Of a DNA stretch of 64,000 bases, positions 20,481 to 32,700 are shown in pieces. Origin of the DNA: Melampsora larici-populina 98AG31 (lineage: Eukaryota > Basidiomycota > Pucciniomycetes > Pucciniales > Melampsoraceae). The stretch spans positions 127,379 through 191,378 of the forward strand of contig NW_006768852.1 of the NCBI RefSeq assembly GCF_000204055.1, read 5' to 3'. Numbering within the stretch: position 1 is the stretch's first letter; every line of letters starts with the position of its first letter. The position numbers and the translations under genes are program-made. Below the pieces are notes generated by a model. That model was not told the DNA's origin, did not search any database, and saw only the letters and a program-made list of their open reading frames with translations.

Positions 20481-20628
20481 GGAGATTTTTTTAAAATGGC
20501 AATAACTGAAAAGATTTTTTGTAAAAGGGTTTAATAAATTTTTCTTGATGAGAATAGATAGGTCGCGTGAATTGAGGAGACAAGATTGAGAAGAAAAAAT
20601 GAGGAAAAAACGAAAGGGCCGGAGATGA

Positions 20629-22161
20629 TCATTTTGTGCGTTTGAAACCGCCGTCTAGACTTTTAGGGATGGCTGGGAGGGTAATATGTCTTCTAGATGG
20701 GGGTGCTCCTTGGTCAGATATGATTTTTCGTCGTGATAGCTGATCCGTGATGACGTTTCGTTCTCCTGAGACGTGCCTGACTACCACGTTGAGTGACCTT
20801 TCCAACATCCTTGTTACCGCGTTCCTGAACAAGATGCGAGTGAGATCCGTTGGCGAGTGCGACCCGAACAGATAGCACACTGATTCATTATCGGAGAAGA
20901 TGAGGATCTTCTTTGCGTCTGTAGAGACGGCCAATTCGATGGCTAGTACTACCGCTAACAGCTCTGACCAATAGTTGTCCCTCGCCGGAGGCGGGAAGAA
21001 CAAGTCCCAGGTCTCGTTGGAATCTGGGTTCCAGATGCCTACGCCTGTTGGGCATGCATCGCAGAAAAATACGATGTCCGCGTCTTGTAGATCCCAGTGA
21101 TAAGATTCCATGATTTGCCGGCTGTTCCAGTTTTCCAGAGCGTCCGCCAGCCAGCATAGATCCTCTTTTGTTGCTTTGTTGAGAGGAACGTGAGCGTTGC
21201 ACATATTTTTCCCGGCGATTTTGTCCCAGGAGGACTGGAGAGACCACCTTCCTAATGGGAAGATATTGAGCGCCCAGTTCGCCCAGCCCGTCAGGCGTTG
21301 CCATTCGACCAAAGGTTGTGATACCGAGTTGGCGAATAGGCGCAGTTGAGAGATGAGAGCTACTCGTTTCTCTTCTGTCAGAGAGATGACCATTGTGTCC
21401 GTGTTGATTAGATGACCGATGACCTCTAGCTTTGATCCCCAGATCTGCTTTTCCCAGGCCCATGGAATTCCTAGGTAATTGAAAAGGGTAAGGAATTGGG
21501 CTTGGTTTAGAGGGATTACGTGGGCTTTAAACGAGACCATCTCTTCTGAGTAGCAGCAGCCCCAGGAGTTGTCCATATACGTGTTGATGCCTTGTATGCC
21601 TAACTCAAAATAAGCAATCCATAAGATTAAGGAAAAGAAGCTGCACCAAATTTTGGGTGAGCTAGCGCATCCGAAATTGACGCAGCGGTCAATGTGATTC
21701 AGACCATCAATTCGTATAGCTTGTCTTAATTGCCATTGACGATGCATGCCTAGAATACGGAAAGCTGCGTCAATGTCCGACTTCCAGATGGTGGTCTTCC
21801 TTGGGGCCGGTTTCTTTTGGCGCGACCAGAAGAACTTAGAGTTGTTAATTGACGCGAGGGCTCTCGGGGTTCGAAGGTGAATGATCGACGGGATGAAGGA
21901 GGCAATAGAGTCCAGTTTTATCCGGATTTGATTTCTGTCGATTAAGTCATTTGGGGATGGGCTGCCGTAGCTCATATTTGTGCACATGCGTGTCTTTCCT
22001 GAATTTTTATTCGTCGCTAGGCATAGAGGAGCGGTCTTCATTCCTCGGAAAGGGGAATGGAACCCTTCGGAGAGTCTACCTAATTTCACCTCTTTGTCTC
22101 GTGTTTTGCGGATGATGTCGAGACCTTCATCAGTGTGAACGTGATTGTCGTGCTGAACGGT
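20629..22161 (-). pseudogene. Ngaro-like reverse transcriptase / RNase H, main part
   Basis: The frame runs down to 20629 and upstream to the AACGGT duplication at 22156-22161, where a 1.9-kb insert interrupts it. Motifs are DEGLDIIRKTRDKEVKLGR, RMCTNMSYGSPSPNDLI, WKSDIDAAFR (first catalytic Asp), CVNFGCASSPKIW, then YMDNSWG where Y-x-D-D is expected, and the RNase H part CDACPTGVGIW, YWSELLAVVLAIELA, FSDNESV and VSGERNVITDQLSR. DIRS-order enzymes share this arrangement. The second active-site Asp reads Asn, so polymerase activity is probably lost. Joined with 24416-24081 the ORF would be 622 codons. Confidence 0.85.
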
Positions 22162-24074
22162 GTAGAACTCCTACGCAGTGTAGCGTAGGCTGAGCCGGAG
22201 AGGGGAAGAATCACCACTCAAGAGAGCGGATGAAACTACAGGCGCTGAGAAGCTGCCCTCGTCCTTCAAAATTGCTTTTGAATTTAAGATGAGACTTCTC
22301 TACTTTTCACTTCTTTGTCTTTTAAGGTTTCCCGAAGCCTAATTTACACTACGTGGTTGGATGCGCAGCTTCTGGCGGAGTCTAACGGTACCACACACAA
22401 CCCTACACGAGTTGATAGTGCGAGGATATGTAAGGTTGAAGTTGATTTGCAATGTCACAAATGTGAACTGCTGCTGTACAGGTCCGGAATGAATTCCAGA
22501 GCCCGACTTGACCCGGCCTCGACTTGTATCAAGAGGCGGGTTTGTTGCTATTTTGAAGCCAGAGCCAACTTTTGATTTTGAATTAAAATAAATAAATAAA
22601 AAATAAAATTAAGACTCTTCGAACACCGAGCTCAGCAAAAAAAGAAAGATACAATTAAACACTCGATGACAATCAACTGAAAGTAAGCTCTTCCTTTGTC
22701 TCTGTTATCAAAGAAAATCTAACTAACACAACCAAAATATCTCATTTACTACACAGATTAACGGACACACTCGATTCTGTAAGACTTTTACAATAACACC
22801 AATACAATAACTCGAACGTACACAAAAGATTGACTTCACGATCAGACACACGGATTAACGGACACACTTCCACAAAAAGATGGATCCCCCCTCTCTCCTT
22901 ATCTCAAAGCCTCCCTTTTATATCTTTCTCTCGGATCCAAACCCACAACTCAACCATTCTAATCTCCACTCTCAGACCTGATCAATATCACTCAAACACT
23001 GTCCAACCGATTGTTTCAAAGTCATTTTAACCTTTATTTCAATATGTAAGTGCTTTCTCTGTCTTCTCATATTCGTTTTCTTTCTAATGCTCATCGTCTA
23101 AAACTGATTTCTCTGTCTATTCTTTTGATTTGCTCGTCATATAGTCATTTCTTTCCAATACCTCCACTTTCCTTATCACCCAATTCATCTATCAACACTA
23201 TCTCAAATTCGATCCCAGCCTCTTTCCAACTACAGCCTTCAAACTTCCACATCAATCTTCTTATCTCATATTTGATCACTATTATCACACACCATTTTTG
23301 ATCTTGAGGCTTAGTTTGATCTTGCATTTCAAGAAATAAGTTTATTCAATTCATCTCTGACTTCTTTGATTTCGCATCCCACTGACATTTGTCTAATTGT
23401 TTGTTTTAAGTTTGCACTCCAAAATCGATCCTTCTATCTAGTTAACCATTTCGATCTGGACCCTTCATTTTGATATCTTGAATCTAGAACATGTTCTTTT
23501 TAATCTTTCATGCCAGGTATGTGGTCACTCTTCAATCAATCTATAATCATATCATTTGAACTGACTGTACACTACCCTCTTTATCAATTGTATGGGCTTT
23601 TAGATCCCCAAAATCGAACCTCTTATGTATATGTCTTGTTAATTTCGATTTTGGCCTGTACTTTAGGTGTTTATTTAATGCAACTTGTTTTATTATTTAA
23701 AGCTTTCTTGTAGTTATGTTATCTATGTTTGCTATATTTATCTTCAAATGTATTTTGAGTTGGAATCAAATCATAGAAACCATAATTGATTGAAATGAAT
23801 ATTACTAATCATCTGATTGGGAGTGAATGTGCCATATTGAGAGAATTGATCTAATACTGAATCTGTTTTCTATGTGTTTCCTCTTATGAAGATTTTTTTG
23901 TTTGTTTGTAATTTAGAACATAGAAATTAATATATGTCTTGATATTGAATGTAACCAGATAAAAAAGATCTTTGAATAATCCAGGAAGTCTCAGGTGTAG
24001 TCCTTGAAAGAGATGTAAATTGTAGATGTTTTGTAAGATTGAAGATTGAACCCTTTTGACATTTTGATTTCCAC
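22162..24074. mobile_element. Uncharacterised 1.9-kb insert in the Ngaro-like RT gene
   Basis: It is flanked by AACGGT at 22156-22161 and 24075-24080. Keeping one copy restores the reading frame of the reverse transcriptase ORF (...DETVQHDNHV...), so this is an insertion with a 6-bp duplication. The ends are GTAGAACTCC and ...TTTCCAC, which pair only weakly. A CCTACGC-N6-GCGTAGG hairpin lies just inside the left end (about 22170-22189). I find no coding region; the small plus-strand frames (22315-22575, 22830-23301, 23510-23713) look random. The family is unknown. Confidence 0.65.
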
Positions 24075-24416
24075 AACGGTTTCGTCTGATGGAAGTGGGC
24101 ACATGGGCCAGAACCCTTGTTCTAGTCCTTCGATGATAGATTTGACGAAAGGCTGATTTGGGTGGGAGACGGTCATAAGTTTGATCCGTGAGGCGTTAAC
24201 GGGACACACGATTCGGAAGATATCCGGGCTGTTGCGTATGGCGTATGCTGCTAGCGGGTCGTCGGCCAGAGAAGGAGCTGCAGGCATGGGTTCAGCGGAG
24301 ATAGAGAAATTGACAGAGGCAGAGAAATGTTGGGCTTCGTCTTCGATTTCCAAGCCTCGAAGGAATTTACGTGAATTCGGTTTATATGTGAGCGACGATT
24401 CCTCTATGATTGGCAT
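24075..24416 (-). pseudogene. Ngaro-like RT ORF, N-terminal part
   Basis: Starts at the ATG at 24416 (MPIIEESSLT), overlapping the end of ORF1 by 35 nt in another frame, and runs to the AACGGT duplication. It contains VSHPNQPFVKSIIEGLEQGF, a stretch that precedes the RT domain in fungal DIRS-like proteins as I know them. The rest of the gene continues at 22161. Confidence 0.75.
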
Positions 24417-25171
24417 CGCATCCCATTTTGTTGCATATGTGATGTCTTCTGCTGCATTCGTCGTCTGGCTTTGCGCAAATGTTATAATTCCAGTTATTAC
24501 AAGGCTGATCAGAAATTTTCCAGCTCCCAGCTTGTTTGATTTCGTATGGGAAGTTGAGTCTGGACTTTGCTTGTTTTGGTTCTGGTCTTGGTTTGGATTT
24601 CGGTTTCGACCAGGATTTTGACGAGCTCTTAGGAGTTGAGCTGGTGTTGTTATTGCTTTTTGGTTTTGCGATGTCGGCTCCTTCGCCAAGGCGGCTAGTT
24701 TTGCTGTAGAGGATCTTTGCTTCCAAGTACTTGAGTTTTGGATTAGTCCAATCGCCGAAGGCGATCCAGGATTGACGAGAGAATTGAAGGCGCATCGCCG
24801 AATCAAAATCTCGAACGTCTTTCCAGTGGATGCCGGTCGAAGGATCACTCGCCAATTCGTTAATGTACTCGAAATAATTTTTGATGTTGTCCCTGGCAGG
24901 AGGGAATGCTGCCTGATAAGTGTAATCCAAGATGGCGATGAGGTGTTGCCAATGGGTTTTGTCTTCGATAGGGATGCCCTTGATTTTTTCGTCAAACTCC
25001 AAATCTCTAGCTTCGTTGATTTTGAGAGTTTTGATTGCCCCTGGCTTTCCGTAGATTTCGATATAAACTTTCTCCAAGTCGACAAATTTGTATTCAAGAA
25101 GATCTTTTGATTGAGATGAGGGCCATTGGTCAGGCTTAGCTGAACAGGCTTCGAAAAGCTCGACCGATCTC
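24382..25171 (-). pseudogene. Ngaro-like ORF1 (Gag-like), C-terminal part with Cys/His motif
   Basis: The frame resumes on the minus strand right after the CACTA insertion (KRSVELFEACSAKPDQW) and ends at 24382. It has a basic, Lys/Pro/Ser-rich segment and a Cys/His cluster CNNWNYNICAKPDDEC...HHICNKMGC, a likely nucleic-acid-binding finger. Joined with 53948-52813 it gives 641 codons without a stop. The protein would package the element RNA. Confidence 0.8.
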
Positions 25172-25174
25172 TTA

Positions 25175-25280
25175 CACTACGCCAAAGTACATCTTTTCCT
25201 AGGGGTATAGAAAAATACTTTGCACATAGAAAAGTGTTTTCTATACTCATACAAAATAATTTTCTATGCTCACATATCGA
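25175..25280 (+). repeat. CACTA left terminal inverted repeat and subterminal motifs
   Basis: It begins CACTACGCCAAAGTACATC, then TTTTCCTAGGGGTATAGAAA. Variants of GTATAGAAAA and TTTTCTATRCTCA recur in both orientations to about 25310. CACTA elements typically carry such subterminal transposase-binding repeats. Confidence 0.88.
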
Positions 25281-26116
25281 ATCAGTGAGTATAGAAAAGT
25301 ATACATTTCTCTTATTGTTGTAGGCCAAACAGTTCTGTGTAAAGCAAAGTGAACACATCAAGCACAAAAATAAACATTGATGTATGTTTGAGAACATATG
25401 TATGTAGTGCGTTAGCCCTGGTGACCCCGACCCGTTTGATATTTGGGAAGTCTTGTCACCCGACCACTGTCAGTCTTAGCCTATATGTTGGGCTGTCTCA
25501 CCAACCCAGCCAACACGAAATTCCCCACATCTACCCTCAGCATCTGGACAAATCTCCGCCAACACAACCCCCTTTCTTGGCTCAAGGTCCACGTTCGATC
25601 AAAGCATCATCTCACATCTCACAAGCAAGTTTCATACCACGAAGAATCAAGCAGCCAGTCACTTGGTACCATTCAATTGTAAGTTGAAAGATCAGAAGAT
25701 TCACGGAGCCAGATCAATCTCGATTCTTGATGATCTTGTTTCATAGTACAAAACTGACTAATCTATACAAGCAAAACTGATTGATGTGTCTCACCAATCA
25801 ATTCCTACATGAATTCTGATATAGAACACCACCAAGCTTAGGACTGGCGAGATTATCCAAGCGATGACGGTTGCGCTGAGACGGTGACATCAATAATCCA
25901 TACGACTTAAAAGAATTCAAATCCTCTAACTTGTAAATAGATGGTGTGATATCTTGAAACGTTTCAATCATCCGTTAATCAAGTAACACAACTATCCTCC
26001 CATGCAATGATCATGTTGTCTCATGACCTCTAGAGCTTCAAGCTTCGATTCCTACCTGTGCCATTGATCATCAGAGTTTATTTCGACTATAATCTTCATT
26101 CGATTCGATTTTCAGC
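25281..26116 (+). other. CACTA 5' non-coding region
   Basis: Between the TIR and the transposase start, presumably promoter and 5' UTR. The small plus-strand frame at 25349-25687 has no recognisable domain and is not called. Confidence 0.5.
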
Positions 26117-29100
26117 ATGCTTTCCCCCCAAAAGAAGACTCGTTCAACCCGAAGGCACGTCTCCACGTGCCAGGCATTTGAATGTTTTGCTGCCCGCTTC
26201 GTTGACCCAGATGGGATCGATCGTCCAGGAGTAGAGCTGAGTCGAGAGGCCTTTGAAGCCCATCAACGCGCAGAACTACGACAGCACGTTCAAGTAGCCA
26301 GCAGGGCTGGACGCGATCCTTTACCCTCACCGCTCCCCCTTGGTCCTCGCTCTCAGACCGGTGAGACAAGTCAGGATGATCTCGCATCACACTTTGAAAG
26401 AGTAGGCCTGGATCCAACCAATTCTTCGGTATCATTTGGTCATGCGCCAAGTGCTCCTTTCAATGATCGGTTCAGCGCAACAACAACTACAAGATGTCCT
26501 GACTTGCCACCAGACGACTCGTCGTTAGCCGAAGGCATTGGTAGATCGGTGCCTTCTCCGTTAGCAGATGTTTCGATTGATCACCAGAATAACGACGAGC
26601 ACATCAATATTCCGGAGTCACCGCATGGTACAGGGTCGGCACAAGAATCTGGGATCGAAAGCTACAGCTGCGGTATGTCAATTCTTGATTATGATAGATG
26701 CAAAGATTTGAACATTCAATGTACTTACTGAAGTTAATGTTGACAGCACGATTTTTTGAGTTTAGCCTGGACCTCATCAACCCTTTACACTTGCATGCAT
26801 CATTGGTTGCAGCTCTCATGAATATTTTCGGCCATGTGTCATTGAGGAGTACTTCGTGGCTTCTAGATGTACAAAGAATCAATATTGAACTCTCTTTGAC
26901 ACATGGGCTGAGACCGAATTCCTCACCAGCTCAACTTTTGCCTTACGACGATGAAGTTCTACGCCGAATCCCACGGACGATCACAACGGTCTTTGGATGG
27001 CTACAGATCGATCCTACTCTTATATACATGAATTGCTGTCCATCATGCTTCGCTTTGTACCCTCTCGAAAGCGCCCCGCCCACATGTAATCACCGAATTT
27101 CTAGTATTCCTGGTGGTCCCCCAGAATCTACAGGATCCAATAATGAGCTATCTGAGAAGCTCTTGTCCGACTATACCCCTGACTTCACCGAACGTCTCTG
27201 TGGCGAACCTTTGTTACGGTTTTCTAGAGGCAATTCAATTGCTGTCCGACGCTACGCGTTTCAGAGTCTCAATGACTGGATTGCGCGATTGCTCTCGCGG
27301 CCTGGTATCAAGTCATTGCTTGACGAGTCTTTGGCAGACTCAGCCAAGCCGTTTGATCCAGATGATCCTGTACACGACATTCATCAAGCAAAGATCTGGA
27401 AAGATTTCCGAGACCCAGATGGCAACCAGTTTACATCTAAAAGTGGGAATCTTACCTTCGCGATGTTCGTTGATGGAATAAATCCGTTTGGAAATAAACA
27501 AAGTGGACACCACGTCTCAATCACGTTCATTGTGCTAGTATGCCTTACCTTACCTTTCCGGATTCGTTATCGACCAGAAAACGTGTTTTTAGTTGGTGTT
27601 GTCTCAGGACCACGCGAACCTTCTCTTGAGCAGATGAATTGGGTTTTGCGCCCAGTGGTAACTCAGCTTCAAGGTTTATGGAAAGACGGCCTACTGCTTT
27701 CACAAACTCATTCTCACAAAAAAGGTCGCCTCATCAGAGCTGCTCTCTTAATCTTCATAGCAGATCTACCTGCATTACGACGATCCCTTGGCTTTCCAAG
27801 TGCGAATGCAAACTTTTTCTGTTCGATGTGCCTGTTGACAAAGGCGCAGGCAAGAAACTTCGATTTTTCATCTTGGCCTCCGCGTACCACCTGCCAACAT
27901 AAAGAATGGGCATACTCAGCGCGAGATGCTGAAACCGTCAAAGAACGCGAAAAGATATTTAAAACCCACGGTGTACGGTATTCAGTTTTAGTAGATTTGG
28001 AGTATTGGGACATTGTGAACAATCATGTTGTAGACTCAATGCATAATCTGTTACTCGGACTACTGGCTTGGCACTGTCGGCGGTTCTGGTCAATGAAGGA
28101 GATAATAGATGAAGAAGATAGGACAACTTCAATCAGTACTGTTGAATTGTTGAATCTTCTGTCCGAGCATTCAAATCCACAATCACAAGCAAGATCCACC
28201 GAGCTTCCTGTGCCAACAGTTGATGAAGATGAAGATGAGAATATCAACAATATCCTGTTTTCAGAGAATACAGCTCCAAGTGATGATGATTTCAATCCTT
28301 TGGGAGAAGGGTGGGACGGCACATGGGAGCCTCCACCTGTTGACAAGATTATATTTGATGCGGCAATGCTCAAAGATATCAATGCACTACTTCCTCAGAT
28401 TCACATCCCCAGCTGGATCAAACGTGCACTACCGGTTTTGGGTAAAGCTTCATTTGGCAAACTGAAGGCTGATGAGTGGCGAAATCTATTCACCATTCAG
28501 TTACCTCTGATACTTATTCCAATGTGGTATGGTCATGATCATATAGAAACCTCGCTCCTCCAAAACTTCTGCCACTTAGTATCACTAGTCAACCTGGCGT
28601 TAAAGCGTGTGATGACATCTGATGTCATTTCATCATACCGCCATCACATCCATCAATATCTCAAAAGTTCATTCTTGCTCTTTGAGCATTGTCAACCAAC
28701 CTGTAACCATCACATGGCTGTTCATTTAGCTGACTGTCTTGAGAAAGCTGGTCCAGTTCGAGCTTGGTGGTCATTTCCCTACGAAAGGTTGATGGGGAGT
28801 ATCCTCAAAGGAAGTCACAATAATCATATTGGTGAGTGCGGCTTAATTTTTTGCACATTGGTCAAATTCTGAACTTCATGTGATGGTGCATTTTCAGGTG
28901 AACTTGAATTGACATTCATGAAGAATTTTTGTCGCGCGGGGAATCTTACCGCAATTCTTGAGGATGAAAAGCTTCCTGAAGCTCTCCATCCTTACATAGC
29001 TCGTTTGAAAAAACTATACGAGCCATCAGAAAAACTTCGAAGACAAGCATCAAACTCAAAGTTGGAGCCACTTGAGCCTATCATCTTAAAATCATTGACC

Positions 29101-29616
29101 AAGCGCTTGAATGCACAAAGACAAGAGGACTGCATTTGGGTGATGCCAGAAAAATGGGCTTCAATGTCAAAACAAAGCTCTCTTGGCTTTGCCCCTGTTG
29201 CAGCTCGAGCAGTATTTCACAATCAAGTTGAACATTTGGATGTGAACTTCTCAACTTTCAGAGCAAGCCAAAAAGATAGTTTTATTGTCTTCAAGTCGCT
29301 TCAAGGACACAGATGCTTTGGCCGAATCCACTCTATATTTTCACACCGCCGAAGTCCAGAAGCAAACAAGAATATAAAAGATACATGGCTATGTGTACAA
29401 GCATTTCACCCACTTGCTCCCGGTGAATACAATCCATTTGCAAAGGTTGACGCACCTGATGTGCAGGTCGAGTTACGATTGTGGGGAAAACCTGAAAGTG
29501 TGTTGGTGAGATTGGATGAAGTGGTGGCGCACTGCGCCTGGATGTTGTATAAGCCTGGTTCAATTCATGAGACCTTGAATGTGTCAACAGTGGCCATGGT
29601 ATCTATGGAGCGATGA
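26117..29616 (+). CDS. CACTA TNP2-family transposase, three exons, 1119 aa
   Basis: Exons are 26117-26672, 26747-28831 and 28898-29616, with GTATGT...GACAG and GTGAGT...TTTCAG introns. The 3360 nt keep one frame. After a Ser/Asp-rich N-terminus come a Cys-rich segment (CCPSCFALYPLESAPPTC) and CGEPLLR. The transposase core follows: LTFAMFVDGINPFGNKQSG, VVSGPREPSLEQMNWVL, HKKGRLIRAALLIFIADLPA, FFCSMC, and VVDSMHNLLLGLLAWHCRRF. These are hallmarks of the TNP2 family of CACTA elements, with acidic residues in VDG, IADLP and VDSMHN as candidate catalytic positions. The C-terminus (QSHNNHIGELELTFM-type region) is spliced. The gene appears intact; ATG at 26117 is the first in frame. Confidence 0.9.
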
Positions 29617-29721
29617 GTAGGTTTTCAGACCTACCTTTATGATGAATTCATGTATATAGTTAAGTTTTACTGTCAATTTATGGTTAAGGAAATTTAGAAT
29701 GATAACTTACAATACAATAAA

Positions 29722-32700
29722 TCAGCCCAATGACCTGACAATTTGGATCATATTTGAGAGGTCGAATTGAGGAGCAATTTCGAGTGCACTCCTTTCAAGA
29801 GGAGTTAATGTTTGAAGGTATTGTGACGAGTAACAGTCCATAGGAAGACCATGAGGGGCAGGGGTTTCCGCAATCCGAGCATTTGAGCATCTCAGTCGAG
29901 GTTGTGGAGGGCGTCCACTGCTTGCAGGAGAATGATTGTCGTTTTCGAGAGGGTTGTTTTGCATCAAGGATGATTTCCGGGGCTTAGGGATACTAGAGTC
30001 TAGCCGCGCTTTGTACAGATCGAGAAGGATAAAGATATATGTTAACTCGGAGCTGCGCCACGGCAGCTTTCGGATGTGACACGGGTTGAGATGTTGGTTG
30101 TGATCTTGACAATCCTCATGGTCCGTCTCGTAGTCACTACAAGCCACTTGAATGACAGCTGAAAGTGGCCACAAAGGCTTGTGTGGCAGGACAATGCGTT
30201 CACGAACTTTTTTTGTCTGTTAAGAAGTTTTGATTAGTCCGGTGAAAATCCAAGCAAAATGATTAAATGTGTGAGGGTGCACATAGCTCAGCCGAGCACG
30301 TCTTCGGACGGCACTCGCAGCGATTTTCTTTCGTGGCGCAGTCCAATTTTCTTGCTGATACCTTTATTTTCAATAAAATATTTCAGAGGATGATAGACTG
30401 GATGGTGAAAAAACGAGACCAGACACACCGTTTCATGAGAGATCGGACACGTGTATCCAAAAGCTTCTTGAGATACTTTCGGTTCTGTTCATCAAGTAAA
30501 ACACCAGCATACTCACCACACTCGACTAACTTGATGAAAATCCTGAAGGCAAGATCCCAAAGCCATTTATTGTCTGCAGAGGATGGGGATTTGGAGAAGT
30601 CAGGACGAAAGCATGATACTCCCACCGATCTCATCATTGTCCGCATTACAATAAGCTGTTGGGATGTTGCTTTGGGATGTCGCGGGCTGTTGTTGTCCGA
30701 GGGAGCAGAATCAGAACCGGAGGCGGGGGTCGGCTGAGTAGGAAAAAGACTCGGGTCAAAATTGTCAAGGTTGACATCAGTCTTCCAAGCCTGTTGATCT
30801 TCACACGTTGCTGGGGGTGGTAGGTTCATTGAATGATTGATCAGCCCTAAGAGGGTGTCTATATGTAATCGCATCCATTCCTATATAGTCGCAATCATTA
30901 GCTTGGCTGTTCTGTATCCGGAAAAAAATTGATCACTTACTGCGGACCTTCCTCCTCTTGTTTTTTTTCCAGGTGAGGGACTTGGTTTGACGGCTGCAGA
31001 TTGACTTACAATCTGTGTTAGAACTTTGAGCTCATTAGTCACAATGTCGAGTCTATGATTAGTTTCGGCTAATGAGTGTTTGAGTTGATCTAACAGTGGC
31101 ATTCAAGAGCTTCAGAAAATGTATGCAATTATCTACAAGGTATGTGCATGTAACTTACAATATTTCATGAGCAGTTGGGGCTCATCTACATCTTCCTGGT
31201 AAGCGCTTTGGCCGGCAGGAGTGAATTCATTGATGTTTGGCGAATTGCTGAAGGGGTTAGGTGAAGACTGGGGTTGTGTGGGTGGTCGTGAAGATGGATG
31301 AGAGGCATCTGATTGATGTTCAGGAGATTTGGGAGGCAGATCGTCCTCAATCACTGATTGGTCAAGAACATCGCTGTGAGCACTCGAAGATGTATCGTCG
31401 TCTGGTGGAAGCCAATCGTCATCCAACATATCTACTGGGTTTGGATTGACGGTGGGCAGGAGTTTGACGGTTGGGTTGGGACGAGGGTACAGAAATCGTC
31501 TGTGTTCTAAACTAGGAAGGCTATCGTGGTCCCCACTGCTATCAAAAGTCTTAATTGTCTTTGATGGCCCACCTGATCAACAAAAAGATTCACATCAGAA
31601 ACGCACTGAGGCTACAGAGGAGTTGTGGATGTACTCACTCGGCTCTCCAAATGCACTAACTTCTACGGATACAGAAGGTGAGGGTGAATGGGCTCTTTCT
31701 TTACCCTTGCCTCCTCCTTGTTTTTTGCTGATTGGTGAGGTCGATTGGTGAGGTGCCGAGACATTGGCTATTCGGGCATTCCCTGCGGTATTCTTTGTGG
31801 AAAGTTGTAGACCGGGTAATGGGGGGATCACAACCTGTGCGGTGATGGTAGGTGTTTGGGCTGGAGATGTTGAGTGGGGTGCAATAGTCATCATTCCGTC
31901 ATCTGTGTGCGTGAACAGAAATTGGGTCAGCTGCTCTTAGAAAAATTACAAAAAAAATTGTAACAATCCTACCTCGACTTTCAACATGAGACACGGGTGT
32001 GGCTGATAGAAGGGCAACAGTGCAGGCGTGTATATTCAATTTGATTGATTCATCGAAGGACCGTCAACAGTCAATTGACAAACCTTCAGACCTAGGGAAA
32101 GAGCCCGCTTGTGCCTCTGGAACAGCAAACCGAAACATGTGGCGGGGTATGCGAACTGCTCGAATCGGTTCCATGCTTGAGCGTAGTATGAGTGTATTGA
32201 AAGAAAAAAATGAGACCAGACTTACTTAGATCACAATTCTGGTTGCACATAACCACGAGTTTGTGTTTGGGCAAGGCCTTACCATCCAAGCCTATTCCTT
32301 CAACAATATGGATCAGTTCTGAGCACTCGAGATTGTTGAAGTCATAATCTGCTGGCGCGACTGGATCATTGGGCACTGTGGTATTCTGAGCACCAATGGT
32401 TTCGTGCAGAGGAGGTCCCACGGTGTTGGTTTCCTGGGCTTCAAGAACCTTTGACCTTACTTCGTGAGTCGAACGGATCCTTGAGGTGTTGGTCAGCCTG
32501 GGCCTCTTACTGTTGACATACTTATCAAGTAATTCGATTAACCGGCCTCGGGACGTCTTGGGTCCAACTCGGACTCCCACATTTTCAAGACGATTCGGCA
32601 AATTATCGGACTGTTCCGTTTTCTGGTGTCCTATAATGCAAGAGTAAATTGAGGAGTAAGATACTAGGGAGTGATTGAGTGAGAAATAGATAAGACACGG

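Noticed and set aside
22162..22200. Helitron 3' end suggested by a hairpin near the insert border
   Set aside because: The terminal bases after the hairpin do not read CTRR, and a 6-bp duplication is present, which Helitrons do not make.
22162..24074. Insert read as a long intron of the RT gene
   Set aside because: GT and AG could be found, but 1.9 kb is far longer than other introns here, and the AACGGT duplication explains the junction better.
24420..25397. Upstream part of the minus-strand ORF 23991-25397 as a gene
   Set aside because: Upstream of 24416 it runs through the CACTA TIR and reads the ORF1 region in the wrong frame. Only its 24416-24075 segment is the real RT N-terminus.
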